Positions 9,716 to 17,537 of a stretch of 64,000 bases of DNA are shown here, in pieces. Source of the stretch: Pseudomonadota bacterium (GTDB lineage Bacteria > Pseudomonadota > Gammaproteobacteria > Burkholderiales > Rhodocyclaceae); contig JAGTRW010000011.1 of the NCBI GenBank assembly GCA_018262095.1, forward strand, positions 1 to 64,000, read 5' to 3'. A program made the translations under genes and the position numbers. Each line of letters starts with the position of its first letter. Position 1 is the stretch's first letter. The notes under the pieces are model-generated. The model did not search any database and had not been told where the DNA came from. It saw only the letters and a list, made by a program, of their open reading frames with translations.

Positions 9716-9732
9716 TGCACGTGAAATTCCAC
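9716..9732 (-). promoter_or_regulatory. Possible sigma-54 promoter of ugd
   Basis: Reading the minus strand, TGGAAT-N5-GTGCA places GG and GC exactly 10 bases apart, as sigma-54 -24/-12 elements require. It matches 8 of 11 consensus positions of TGGCAC-N5-TTGCA. It would start transcription near 9705, 64 bases before the ugd ATG. It is the weakest of the three sigma-54-like sites listed in this window. Confidence 0.35.
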
Positions 9733-9796
9733 TATCCGTAAATTACTCGACTGGCGGCTCGGACTGTGTGCGCTGCCGCACATAGCGCAGGAATAA

Positions 9797-9812
9797 GGCC
9801 TGATTTCAGGCC
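9797..9812 (-). terminator. Hairpin after the beta-helix gene (terminator-like)
   Basis: GGCCTGA and TCAGGCC form a perfect 7-bp stem around a 2-base centre, 20 bp downstream of the stop of the - strand beta-helix gene. The following bases on that strand, TATTCC, give only a weak T-tract, so termination efficiency is doubtful. Its position between this gene and ugd fits an end of transcript. Confidence 0.35.
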
Positions 9813-9831
9813 GTCGGGCGCGCGCTGGCGG

Positions 9832-11151
9832 TCAGCGCGGGGGGGCCGGCGGACAACGCGCCAATTCGGCGAAGGCGCCCGGCAGCGTCGCTGCGCTGCG
9901 CGCGCGGCCGCAGAAGTCGTCGGCGACCAGCGCCGTCGCGGCGATCGTTGCGGGCGCCTGGCGCCAATCGAGATCAAGCGCGTCGGCCGAAACGAATAGC
10001 GCGTTCATTGCGGCGATCTCGTTCATCGCGACGCCGAGCTGCCCGCCCTTCGTCGCGCGAATCGTGTGAATGCGGCCATCGAGCAGATTGCCGTAAATCC
10101 GCACCGCCGCCGCCGCGTTGCGCACCGCGATGCCGCCGGTCGCGATCAGCGTGTTGTGGACGACGGCGATTGCGCTCGATCGGTTAACGTCGATGCCCTC
10201 GTCGTTGCAGTGGGCGACGATGTTGTTGCTGGCGACGCCGTCCTGGTGTTCCGGCGCGCACTGGCCGCCCTGGCCGCCCTCGCTGCGGCAGTAGGCGGGG
10301 TCGGTGCTGCCGCCGCCGAACGAGACGCCGACGCGCTGCCCGGCCGGCGAGGCGCCTGGCGGCGTGCACACGATCAGGTTGCGCTCGATGCGCCCGCCGC
10401 GGCTGCCGCCTTTCATGAAGATGCCGTAGGAGATGCGGTTGCCTTGGTCCTTGACGAAGTTGCTGACGACGTTGTCGGCGACGACCCAGCGACTGGCGCC
10501 GACCAGGTCGAACGGCGTGACCGGCTGGCTGGTCTGGCGGGGCCGGGTATTGGTCAGCGTGTTGAAGCGCAAGGCGCCGTCGTCCGGCCAATGGCCGCTG
10601 CCGTCGCCGTTGATCTTCAGATGGGCGTTGAAGTCCTCGACGCGGTTGTTGCGGATGATCGCGTGATGCGCCTGACCGGTGATGTGAATAGCGTGTTCGC
10701 AGTCGGCGTCAAGGGCGCAGACGCCGCGCAGCAGCAGGTTCTCGACGATCCAGTACGGCTGGTCGATGGCCAGGCCCTCGGCAGCATCGACTTCGACGAT
10801 CACGCTGCCGGGCGTCGCTGCCCTGACGGTGATCGGCGCGTTCGCGGCGCCGGCGTTGGCGGTGATGACCCGGCTGCGCAGGCGGTAGGTTCCGGGAACG
10901 ATCTCGAGAACCTGCCCGGCGCGCAGCGTCCGAAATCCGCCAATGATTTGCTCGACGCTGGCCGCGACGATCGTCGCTGACGGATCGTCACGGCCGGCCG
11001 CGCGAACCTGCTGGCCCTTGCCGAGCGTCGGCAGTGCCGGCGGCGGGCGTTCGACGATTTGCTCGGCGGCCCGGACCAGCAGCGCGACGGCGAGCGCCGC
11101 GCCAAGCGACGCCAGCAGCGATTTCCTGAGCAGACCGGCGGCGCCGTTCAC
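9832..11151 (-). CDS. Right-handed parallel beta-helix protein, N-terminally anchored/exported
   Basis: The 439-residue protein begins with a hydrophobic segment (SLLASLGAALAVALLV, residues ~11-26), so it is exported or membrane-anchored. The rest shows the short strand-turn rhythm of pectate-lyase-like parallel beta-helices: YWIVENLLLRG, HAIIRNNRVEDF, SRWVVADNVVSNF, RIERNLIVC, DGVASNNIVAHCNDEGIDVNR, AVVHNTLIATGG, VRIYGNLLDG. Such folds are found in polysaccharide lyases and C5-epimerases. Next to ugd, a uronate epimerase or lyase is conceivable, but no catalytic motif is certain. It starts 30 bp after the FemAB-like gene stops, so it is probably co-transcribed. Confidence 0.7.
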   Translation of the reverse strand: MNGAAGLLRKSLLASLGAALAVALLVRAAEQIVERPPPALPTLGKGQQVRAAGRDDPSATIVAASVEQIIGGFRTLRAGQVLEIVPGTYRLRSRVITANAGAANAPITVRAATPGSVIVEVDAAEGLAIDQPYWIVENLLLRGVCALDADCEHAIHITGQAHHAIIRNNRVEDFNAHLKINGDGSGHWPDDGALRFNTLTNTRPRQTSQPVTPFDLVGASRWVVADNVVSNFVKDQGNRISYGIFMKGGSRGGRIERNLIVCTPPGASPAGQRVGVSFGGGSTDPAYCRSEGGQGGQCAPEHQDGVASNNIVAHCNDEGIDVNRSSAIAVVHNTLIATGGIAVRNAAAAVRIYGNLLDGRIHTIRATKGGQLGVAMNEIAAMNALFVSADALDLDWRQAPATIAATALVADDFCGRARSAATLPGAFAELARCPPAPPR

Positions 11152-11181
11152 CGGCGGCCTGGCGGGCGGACGACAATCAGC

Positions 11182-12249
11182 TCACGGGCGAGCATTGTTT
11201 TTCCTGAGCATTTTCCCGGCCTGATGCTTGCCGGCGAGCAGCAGCCCGCCTAGCGTGCGCGGATCGAAGGCGACGATTCCGCGGCGTTCGCGGCGGTGCG
11301 ACATCCAGTCCTGCTTGTAGGCATCGTCGCCGGAGAGGTAGTCGACTTCGCTGACGCCGTCGATGTCGATGACCTGGCGCATCAGCGCGTCGGTGAGCAG
11401 CGTGCCGGCGGAAAAGGGGTTGCCGCCTTCGACGTAGGCCAGCTTGAAGATGCTGGCCTTGCCGCGATGAACCAGCCAGATCTGCGCGGCGATCGCTTCT
11501 CCGGCGAATTCGAGGACCGCCAGGCGCAGCCAGCCCTTGGCCGCGCCCAGCCGGCACAGCGCGCTGACCAGCGCGGGGTGCGACTCGGCCGGTTTCCAGC
11601 TGCGCCGGTAAATGGCGGCGAAGTGCTCGATCGCCGCGTCGAGCGCCGGACCCGGCTGCTGGTGGATGCGGATGTCGACACCACCGGCTTTCTGCGCCTT
11701 GCGCCGGTTTCGTTCGATGGTGTGGCGCAGGCGCGAAGGCGTGCTGGCCAGATAGTCGGCGTGGCTGCGCCCGGCGACGTCAAGATGCCAGTTGCCGAAA
11801 CAGGCGTAACTGTCGGCGCGGTAGCCGGCATCGCGCAGCGCCGCAAGCATGTGGTCGAAGAAGGGATGGTCCGTATCGAGCGGCTGAAAACTGAGCTGCG
11901 GCCATCTTTGCGGCTGGGAATAGAGCCATTGGCCGAGCGCCTGGCAGATTGGCGCGTTGCTTGTCGTGGGGTCGCCGATCGGCGCGAAGAGGCTCGAGTA
12001 ATAGTTGCTCAGCCCCTGGAGATTGCGCCCGTCGACGGTCGGCAGGCAGAGCGTCGCGCCGCTCTGCCGATCGTTCGCGACGATCAGTTGGAGCTTGCCG
12101 GCAAAGGTGTTGCCGTATTCGCAGAGCGTCGAAAACCAGTCGGGGGTCAGGAAGATATCGCTGTCCGCCGCAGCCGCGACGAGGCCTGGAAAGGCCGCGG
12201 CCAAACCAGTGAAGTGGGGAAAAGCCTGGATGGAAATCGTGTCCGGCAA
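11182..12249 (-). CDS. GNAT/FemAB-like acyltransferase (CelD/BcsL-like, Acetyltransf_6)
   Basis: The 355-residue protein resembles the CelD/FemAB-related acyltransferases of polysaccharide loci. It shows DIFLTPDWFSTL near the N-terminus, a basic linker (RLRHTIERNRRKAQKAGG), and the C-terminal GNAT-like core AVLEFAGEAIAAQIWLVHRGKASIFKLAYVEG ending in EVDYLSGDDAYKQDW. Members are thought to transfer an acyl or aminoacyl group to a sugar or peptide. The only start before the conserved region is TTG 12249; the first in-frame ATG falls well inside the domain. It heads the - strand group ending with the methyltransferase. Substrate unknown. Confidence 0.75.
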   Translation of the reverse strand: MPDTISIQAFPHFTGLAAAFPGLVAAAADSDIFLTPDWFSTLCEYGNTFAGKLQLIVANDRQSGATLCLPTVDGRNLQGLSNYYSSLFAPIGDPTTSNAPICQALGQWLYSQPQRWPQLSFQPLDTDHPFFDHMLAALRDAGYRADSYACFGNWHLDVAGRSHADYLASTPSRLRHTIERNRRKAQKAGGVDIRIHQQPGPALDAAIEHFAAIYRRSWKPAESHPALVSALCRLGAAKGWLRLAVLEFAGEAIAAQIWLVHRGKASIFKLAYVEGGNPFSAGTLLTDALMRQVIDIDGVSEVDYLSGDDAYKQDWMSHRRERRGIVAFDPRTLGGLLLAGKHQAGKMLRKNNARP

Positions 12250-12500
12250 GGGAAGCCCGTGATTCAGGAGTGGTGCTGATCATAACTCAGCCGTGGACGA
12301 GCGAGTCGCTGCAATCAGGCCATCGCACTGCTCACGCCGCCAAGGGCAGGGCGCTACACCGCGCCAGCTGACGTTCCTGGCGATGCCTGCCGTGAACGCC
12401 ATTAAAGACGCGGCTTTCGCGGCAGGGGTCGCTGAAGACGCCTTTTGATGCGCTATCGGTCAGTGCGGGTTGCAATCGTCGCGCCGCGTTCGTATCGGCC

Positions 12501-13263
12501 TGTAGGGGCGAATTCATTCGCCGGAAAATCCTCTGGACGAATGACGATGTTTCTGTTGAGGAAGCGCTGAGTTCCGCCTTGATGGCGGGTGGCTTTTTCT
12601 TGTTTCGCCAAGAAAAAGTCACCAAAAAGAAGGCGACCCCGGCTCCGCGGTCGGCTGCGCCGACTTCCCTGCGCGACTCGTCAAGCCGGGCACCCCGGGA
12701 GTACTTCCTCGCGCTGCTTCGCATCGCTCGGGGCGCGGCTGCGCAACTCGGGGCTACGCCCCTCAGACAGTGCTCGCCGACTTCCCCCGGCTCGCCTGCG
12801 TTGCTCGGCGCTCCACAGGGGGAAAGGTCAAAACCGTCTGTGCACCACCGCCTGTCAGCACAATGGCAATTGAGGATCGGTTTGCTCATGCCCTCTGCGG
12901 CGTCGAGCAGCGCAGGGCGCAACGGAAAAAGGGCGAGGACTGTTTGAGGGCCGCAGGCCCGAGTTCCACAGCCCCCGTTGCGACCGAGCAGCGCAGAGCA
13001 CCCGGCGCAGCCGGGCGACGCAGCGGGCGCGCCTTCTTCTTGCTTACTTCTTCTTGGCAAGACAAGAAGAAGTAAGCCGCCGTCAAGGCGGAACCCGGCG
13101 CGTCAGCCATCTCCCAATCAATCGCTTTCCTGGCAAAGCGCTCTCCGCGGGCGCAACAGCTGATTGCGACAGCGCCAATTTATTCGCCCGACAACGATAA
13201 GCGCCGGTTCGATGGGCGCCCACCAAGGGGACTTGCTTCGCGGCGAATGAATTCGCCCCTACA
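12501..13263. repeat. 763-bp nested inverted-repeat element (MITE/REP-like)
   Basis: Perfect 23-bp inverted repeats bound the element (12501-12523 and 13241-13263). Inside them, 65-base arms at 12571-12635 and 13030-13094 are again inverted copies, roughly 80% alike. Each arm folds on itself: 12593-12602 pairs with 12609-12618 (10 bp), and 13042-13056 pairs with 13063-13077 (15 bp), each around a 6-base loop. The middle is GC-rich with repeated GAGCAGCGCAG-like words and no plausible protein. I see no transposase and no clear target duplication. It could be a non-autonomous mobile element or a structured repeat multiplied in this genome. Confidence 0.7.
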
Positions 13264-13327
13264 GCGCGCCCTTACAGCATTTTCTTTGCCTCCCTGGCCT
13301 GCGTCGCATTCCGCCGCGAGCAGATGG

Positions 13328-13359
13328 TTTCAATTGCAATCGCCCGCTCGCCCTATAAT
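13328..13359 (+). promoter_or_regulatory. Sigma-70-type promoter of the acyl carrier protein gene
   Basis: A consensus -10 box TATAAT lies at 13354-13359, 31 bases before the acyl carrier protein ATG. The -35 is poor: TTGCAA at 13334 is too close (14 bp) and TTTCAA at 13328 is slightly far (20 bp). The -10 is the main support. Confidence 0.45.
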
Positions 13360-13390
13360 GCCCTGCAGCAAACTACCCGAATTGACCGAC

Positions 13391-13642
13391 ATGGAAGCTC
13401 TCACGGAAATACGCGGCATCCTCGACGACGTGCTCGCGCTGAACGGCAGGGCCGAGCGCTTCGCGCTCGAGACGCCGCTGCTGGGCGCCTTGCCCGAGCT
13501 TGATTCGATCGCGGTGCTGGCCTTGCTCACGACGCTCGAAGAGCGCTTCGGCTTTACGATCGACGACGACGAGATCGACGGCAGCGTTTTCGCGACCGTC
13601 GGCAGTCTGGTCGATTTCGTCGCCGGAAAACTGCGCAATTGA
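13391..13642 (+). CDS. Acyl carrier protein, exosortase-A-locus type
   Basis: The 83-residue acidic protein has the phosphopantetheine attachment motif LDSIAV (serine in LPELDSIAVLALL, DSI in place of the usual DSL). The downstream helix TTLEERFGFTIDDDEIDG is typical of ACP/PCP domains. It would carry an acyl or aminoacyl group as a thioester in the cytoplasm. ATG 13391 gives a normal ACP length; an upstream in-frame extension into the repeat element is not supported. The next gene starts at TTG 13639, overlapping this stop, so the two are translationally coupled. Beside exosortase-A-associated hydrolases, the likely partners are the acyl-CoA ligase and PLP decarboxylase at 27.8-30.7 kb. Confidence 0.85.
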   Translation: MEALTEIRGILDDVLALNGRAERFALETPLLGALPELDSIAVLALLTTLEERFGFTIDDDEIDGSVFATVGSLVDFVAGKLRN

Positions 13643-14472
13643 TCGAAAGCGCGCCGCTCGAAGCCTTTTTTCTTCGGCTGCCGCGCGGCCGACGTTTCTG
13701 CTTGTTTCATGGCATCGCCGCGGGCGTCGCTGCGCGCGGCGCGATCCTCTACATCGCGCCGTTCGCCGAAGAGATGAATTGCGCGCGGCGCGTCGCTGCG
13801 GCGCAGGCCAGGGCCTTCGCCGCCGAAGGTCTGGCCGTGCTGCAGATCGATGTGCACGGCTGCGGCGACAGCGACGGCGATTTTTCCGACGCCGACTGGG
13901 ACGGCTGGAGCGACGACCTGCTGGCGGCCGTCGCCTGGTTGCGGCAACGCGTCGCGGCGCCGCTCTGGCTCTGGGGGCTGCGCGCCGGATGTTTGCTCGC
14001 CGCCGAGGCGGCGCAACGGCTTGATCAGCGCGCAAACTTCCTGTTCTGGCAGCCGTCGGTTTCCGGCGAAATGGTTCTGCGCCATTTCCTGCGCCTGAAG
14101 ATTGCGGGCGACGTGCTTTCGAATCAGCGGCGCACCAGCGTCGGAGAGATGCTCGCCGAACTCGCTTCAGGGCAGGCCGTCGAGGTCGCCGGCTACGCCG
14201 TTTCGGCGCCGCTGGCGCAGGGATTGCGCGCGGCGACGCTGGCGCCGCCGGCCGAGGTCGGGCAGCTGATCGTGATCGAGACCGGCGCCTCACAGGCGCC
14301 GGCCGGGCCTTCGCCGTCGCTCGAAGAGGCGCTGGCCGGGTGGCGCGCGTACGGCGCGGCCGTACAGTTTCACGGCTTGCGCTCGCCGCCGTTCTGGCAG
14401 CGCGTCGATCGGACCGACGTCGCGCCGCTGATTGCCGCGACGACGAAGCTGCTGCGCGAGGCGGCGCGATGA
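13639..14472 (+). CDS. Exosortase A system-associated hydrolase 2 (alpha/beta hydrolase)
   Basis: The 277-residue alpha/beta hydrolase relative matches the exosortase-associated hydrolase 2 family by RFCLFHG, ILYIAPFAEEMNCARR, AAEGLAVLQIDVHGCGDSDGDF and LWGLRAGCLLAAEAA. In LWGLRAGC the usual nucleophile elbow G-x-S-x-G is replaced by GLRAG, so a classical serine nucleophile is missing; this may be normal for the family. It starts at TTG 13639, overlapping the ACP stop, and ends in an ATGA overlap with hydrolase 1. A thioesterase-like role on ACP-bound intermediates is an inference. Confidence 0.82.
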   Translation: MIESAPLEAFFLRLPRGRRFCLFHGIAAGVAARGAILYIAPFAEEMNCARRVAAAQARAFAAEGLAVLQIDVHGCGDSDGDFSDADWDGWSDDLLAAVAWLRQRVAAPLWLWGLRAGCLLAAEAAQRLDQRANFLFWQPSVSGEMVLRHFLRLKIAGDVLSNQRRTSVGEMLAELASGQAVEVAGYAVSAPLAQGLRAATLAPPAEVGQLIVIETGASQAPAGPSPSLEEALAGWRAYGAAVQFHGLRSPPFWQRVDRTDVAPLIAATTKLLREAAR

Positions 14473-15314
14473 GCGACGAGCTGCCGCTGGTGTTTGCCTG
14501 CGCCGGCGAGCAACTGGTCGGCGTGCTCAGTCGGCCGCAGCGCGTGCAGCGCGTTGGCGTGCTCCTGCTGGTCGGCGGCGATCAGTACCGCGTCGGCAGT
14601 CATCGCCAGTTCGCGTTGCTGGCGCGCGCGCTGGCGGCGCAGGGCTATGCCTCGCTGCGCTTCGACTATCGCGGGATGGGCGACAGCAGCGGCGAACCCG
14701 TGGCTTTCGACGAGCTCGGGCCGGACCTCGCGGCGGCCAGCGAGCAGCTGTTTTCGAACTGCCCGGGGGTCGATCGGGTGGTGCTGTTCGGCCTCTGCGA
14801 CGCCGCCTCGTCGGCGCTGATTTTTGCCGCGTCGCTTGGCGCGCGACTCGCCGGATTGTGCCTGCTCAACCCCTGGGTTCGCTCGGAGCAATCGCTGGCG
14901 GTAGCCCAGGTCAGGCACTATTACCGCGAACGATTCTTGAGTCGCTCGTTCTGGGCCAAGCTCTTTGGCGGACGCCTGCGCTGGCGCGAGTCGCTGCGCG
15001 AATACCTCAGGCAGTTGAAGCGAGCGCTGCGTTCGGGCCGCGAGTCGGTGCCCGACGATTCCTTTCAGGCCCGAATGCTGCGCGGGATCGAGCAGTTTTC
15101 GGGGCCGCTGCTGCTGATCCTGAGCGCCGACGACCTGACCGCGCGCGAATTCGACGACTGCGCGCGCGCGTCGCGCCGCTGGTCGGCCGCGCTGGGCCGC
15201 GAACAGGTGTCGCGCCGCGATCTGGCGCAAGCCGACCATACCTTTTCCAGTGCGTCGGCGCGGCGCGCGGTCGAAAGCGAGCTGTTGCGCTGGCTCAGCG
15301 AGTCGGTGGCGTGA
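14469..15314 (+). CDS. Exosortase A system-associated hydrolase 1 (alpha/beta hydrolase)
   Basis: The 281-residue protein opens with LPLVFACAGEQLVGVLSRP, GVLLLVGGDQYRVGSHRQF, LRFDYRGMGDSSGE, a near-signature start for the hydrolase 1 family of exosortase A loci. The elbow is LFGLCDAASSALIFA, with cysteine (GLCDA) where serine is usual, and a late histidine sits in QADHTF. ATG 14469 is fixed by the ATGA overlap with hydrolase 2; a longer reading lies inside that gene. Both hydrolases probably act on the same small-molecule pathway as the ACP, ligase and decarboxylase. Confidence 0.85.
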   Translation: MSDELPLVFACAGEQLVGVLSRPQRVQRVGVLLLVGGDQYRVGSHRQFALLARALAAQGYASLRFDYRGMGDSSGEPVAFDELGPDLAAASEQLFSNCPGVDRVVLFGLCDAASSALIFAASLGARLAGLCLLNPWVRSEQSLAVAQVRHYYRERFLSRSFWAKLFGGRLRWRESLREYLRQLKRALRSGRESVPDDSFQARMLRGIEQFSGPLLLILSADDLTAREFDDCARASRRWSAALGREQVSRRDLAQADHTFSSASARRAVESELLRWLSESVA

Positions 15315-15369
15315 ACGCGCGGCGCCTCGCCGATTTTGGCGATTGCGGCGGCCTGCTCGCTGACCGACC

Positions 15370-17271
15370 ATGACGCCTGGCCTGGGACGACGCAGTCGCT
15401 TCGAGGCGGCCGCTCTGGCGCTGGTTTCCAGTGTGTGTCTGGCCGCGGCGCTGGCGCTCGCCGGACTTCATCCGCTGCTGCCGGCGGCCGCGCTCGCCGC
15501 GGTGCTGGGCGTCGCGGCGTTCTCGGCCTGGCAGCCGTGGGCCGGCCTGCTGGCCATTCCGATGCTGCTGCCGGTGCTCGATTTCTCGCCGTGGAGCGGC
15601 TGGCTGATCGTCGACGAATTCGACCTGCTGGTGCTGGCGGTGGCCGCCGGCGGCTATCTTCGCATGCTCGGCGCTGGCTCGCGCCTGACTTGCCGGCGTG
15701 CCTTCCTGTTGCTGCTCGCGCTGGTCGCGCTGCTGCTGGTGCGCGGCGCCGACGGGCTGACGCTGTCCGGGATCGACCTGTTCGCGGGCTACGCGTCGCC
15801 GAGCAACAGCTTGCGCGTGCTCAAGACGCTGCTGTGGACGGCCCTGCTGCTGCCGCTGTTGGCGCACGCCGCCAGGCAGCGTCCGCCAGAGCAACTGGCA
15901 ACGCGCTTTTTCGGCGCCTGTCTGCTCGGCTGCGCATGCGTGGTCGCGGCGCTGTTCTGGGAGCGCTCGTTCCATCCCGGCCTGTTGAACATGGTGACGC
16001 CTTACCGCACCGTCGCGCTGTTCTGGGAGATGCATCTGGGCGGCGGCGCGCTCGATGCCTATCTCGTCCTGCTCGCGCCGCTGCTCGTCTGGGCCTGGCG
16101 GACCGGCATGCCGGCGTGGCGCCGGCTGGTCCTCGGCCTGTTTGTCCTGGCCTTCGCCTACGGCTGTTTGACGACGATCTCGCGCGGCGTCTATGGCGCC
16201 ATCGCCGGCAGCCTGCTGCTGCTCGCCAGCCTGCTGGTCTGGCAGCGGCGAGGTGGCGGGAAGGCGCCGCGCGTTCGCGCGAGCAGCGTCGTCGTGCTGT
16301 CGCTGGTGCTGCTCGAAGGCGCCTTGGTGCTCGGCGCGGGTTCATTCGTCAACCAGCGCCTGGAGGAGAGCGAACGCGACATCGCCGGGCGATTGCAGCA
16401 TTGGCGACAGGGCATCGGCCTGTTGCAGACGAGCGAAGACTGGCTGTTCGGCATCGGCGTGGGGCGCGTGCCGCTGCGCTTTGCGCGCGTCGATTCGGGC
16501 GTGCCGGTGCCGGGCGGCCACCAGCGCGGTGCGGCGTCCGGCGCGGGCATGGTACTTTCCGGGCCGAGTCCGGGCGGCGCCGCTGCCGACGGCCTCTACG
16601 CGCTCTCGCAGCGCGTCGATCTGCTCGCCGCAGCGCGCTATCGCCTGGCCATCGATGCGCGCAGCGATCGCGACGCCGAGCTGCTGATCCGCGTCTGCGC
16701 GCTGCATCTGCTCTATCCGAAAAGTTGCCAGCGCCAGAGCGTCCGGCTCGCTGCTGGCGGCAGTGTGCATCGGGAGTCGTTGTTGGCCGGCAATCCGTTC
16801 GCTGTTGCTCCCTGGCAGCGCGCCTGGCACGGCGTTGTCCTGGTGTCGGTGCTGACGCCGGGGGCGAACGTCGAGCTGGACAAGCTGCAGCTGTCGGCGG
16901 GCGGCGCGGATTTGCTGCGCAACGGGCAGTTCATCGACGGCGCGGCGTACTGGTTTCCGCTCGCCCAATCAAATTTCCTGCCCTGGCACATCGACAACCT
17001 CTACCTTGAGATTCTGATCGAGAGCGGCGTCGTCGGGCTCGGCTGTTTTCTGGCGCTTGTGCTGTCTATCCTGTGGCGGCTTCTGCTCGCGTGCCGGCGC
17101 GGAGATCGCCTGGCCCCGTTCTTCATCGCCAGCCTTGCCGGTCTGCTCGCGTTGGGGCTGTTGATCAGCCTCTTCGACATGCCGCGCGTGGCCACGCTGT
17201 TTTGCCTTTTTCTGCTCTGGGCGTGGCAATTGACGCGCCGCGCCGCGCCGCGGCGGGCTAGGCGCTACTGA
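15370..17271 (+). CDS. O-antigen ligase/polymerase family membrane protein (Wzy-like) with inserted periplasmic domain
   Basis: The 633-residue protein has about ten hydrophobic segments in its first ~330 residues and four more at the end, with the Wzy_C signature in the loop before the last helices (HIDNLYLEILIESGVVGLGCFLALVLSILWRLL). Between RLEESERDIAGRLQHWRQGIGLLQ and that point lies an unusually long hydrophilic loop (about residues 365-535). It contains a beta-rich stretch (YALSQRVDLLAAARYRLAIDARS ... NVELDKLQL ... LLRNGQFIDGAAYWFP) resembling a jelly-roll carbohydrate-binding module. Its role would be periplasmic polymerisation of repeat units or ligation of glycan. It begins 55 bp after hydrolase 1. 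Confidence 0.8.
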   Translation: MTPGLGRRSRFEAAALALVSSVCLAAALALAGLHPLLPAAALAAVLGVAAFSAWQPWAGLLAIPMLLPVLDFSPWSGWLIVDEFDLLVLAVAAGGYLRMLGAGSRLTCRRAFLLLLALVALLLVRGADGLTLSGIDLFAGYASPSNSLRVLKTLLWTALLLPLLAHAARQRPPEQLATRFFGACLLGCACVVAALFWERSFHPGLLNMVTPYRTVALFWEMHLGGGALDAYLVLLAPLLVWAWRTGMPAWRRLVLGLFVLAFAYGCLTTISRGVYGAIAGSLLLLASLLVWQRRGGGKAPRVRASSVVVLSLVLLEGALVLGAGSFVNQRLEESERDIAGRLQHWRQGIGLLQTSEDWLFGIGVGRVPLRFARVDSGVPVPGGHQRGAASGAGMVLSGPSPGGAAADGLYALSQRVDLLAAARYRLAIDARSDRDAELLIRVCALHLLYPKSCQRQSVRLAAGGSVHRESLLAGNPFAVAPWQRAWHGVVLVSVLTPGANVELDKLQLSAGGADLLRNGQFIDGAAYWFPLAQSNFLPWHIDNLYLEILIESGVVGLGCFLALVLSILWRLLLACRRGDRLAPFFIASLAGLLALGLLISLFDMPRVATLFCLFLLWAWQLTRRAAPRRARRY

Positions 17272-17537
17272 CCGTCGTCGCAGTTTGCCGAATCCGGCGC
17301 GGCTCGCGCCGCATCCCTTCAAGCAGGACCCCATGACGCCGCTTCGGCGCTCGCTGGCAAGGGCGTCGTAAAGCCATTGGCTTGTGTTCGGTAGCGCACG
17401 GTGGGGCCAAAACAATGTGCGCACAATGCCTCCCTGATTGAGCAGGAAAGCCAATCCGCCCGTGCCAACCGCGCCGCGCGACGTCCTCTCGGTCAGAAAA
17501 TTTTTCCGTTCCAATCAAGGTGTATGAGGAGTTGGCC

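Larger units (their letters stand above)
12250..13390. other. Gene-free interval dominated by a palindromic repeat element
   Basis: About 1.14 kb separate the divergent FemAB-like and acyl carrier protein genes. The centre is the nested inverted-repeat element annotated separately. Open frames inside it on both strands have repetitive Arg/Pro/Ala-rich translations and overlap each other, so I call none of them a gene. The last 40 bases hold the acyl carrier protein promoter. Confidence 0.7.

Noticed and set aside
12332-13060. 242-codon frame and several shorter ones in the repeat element
   Set aside because: They overlap on both strands, are low in complexity, follow the inverted repeats and have no ribosome sites.
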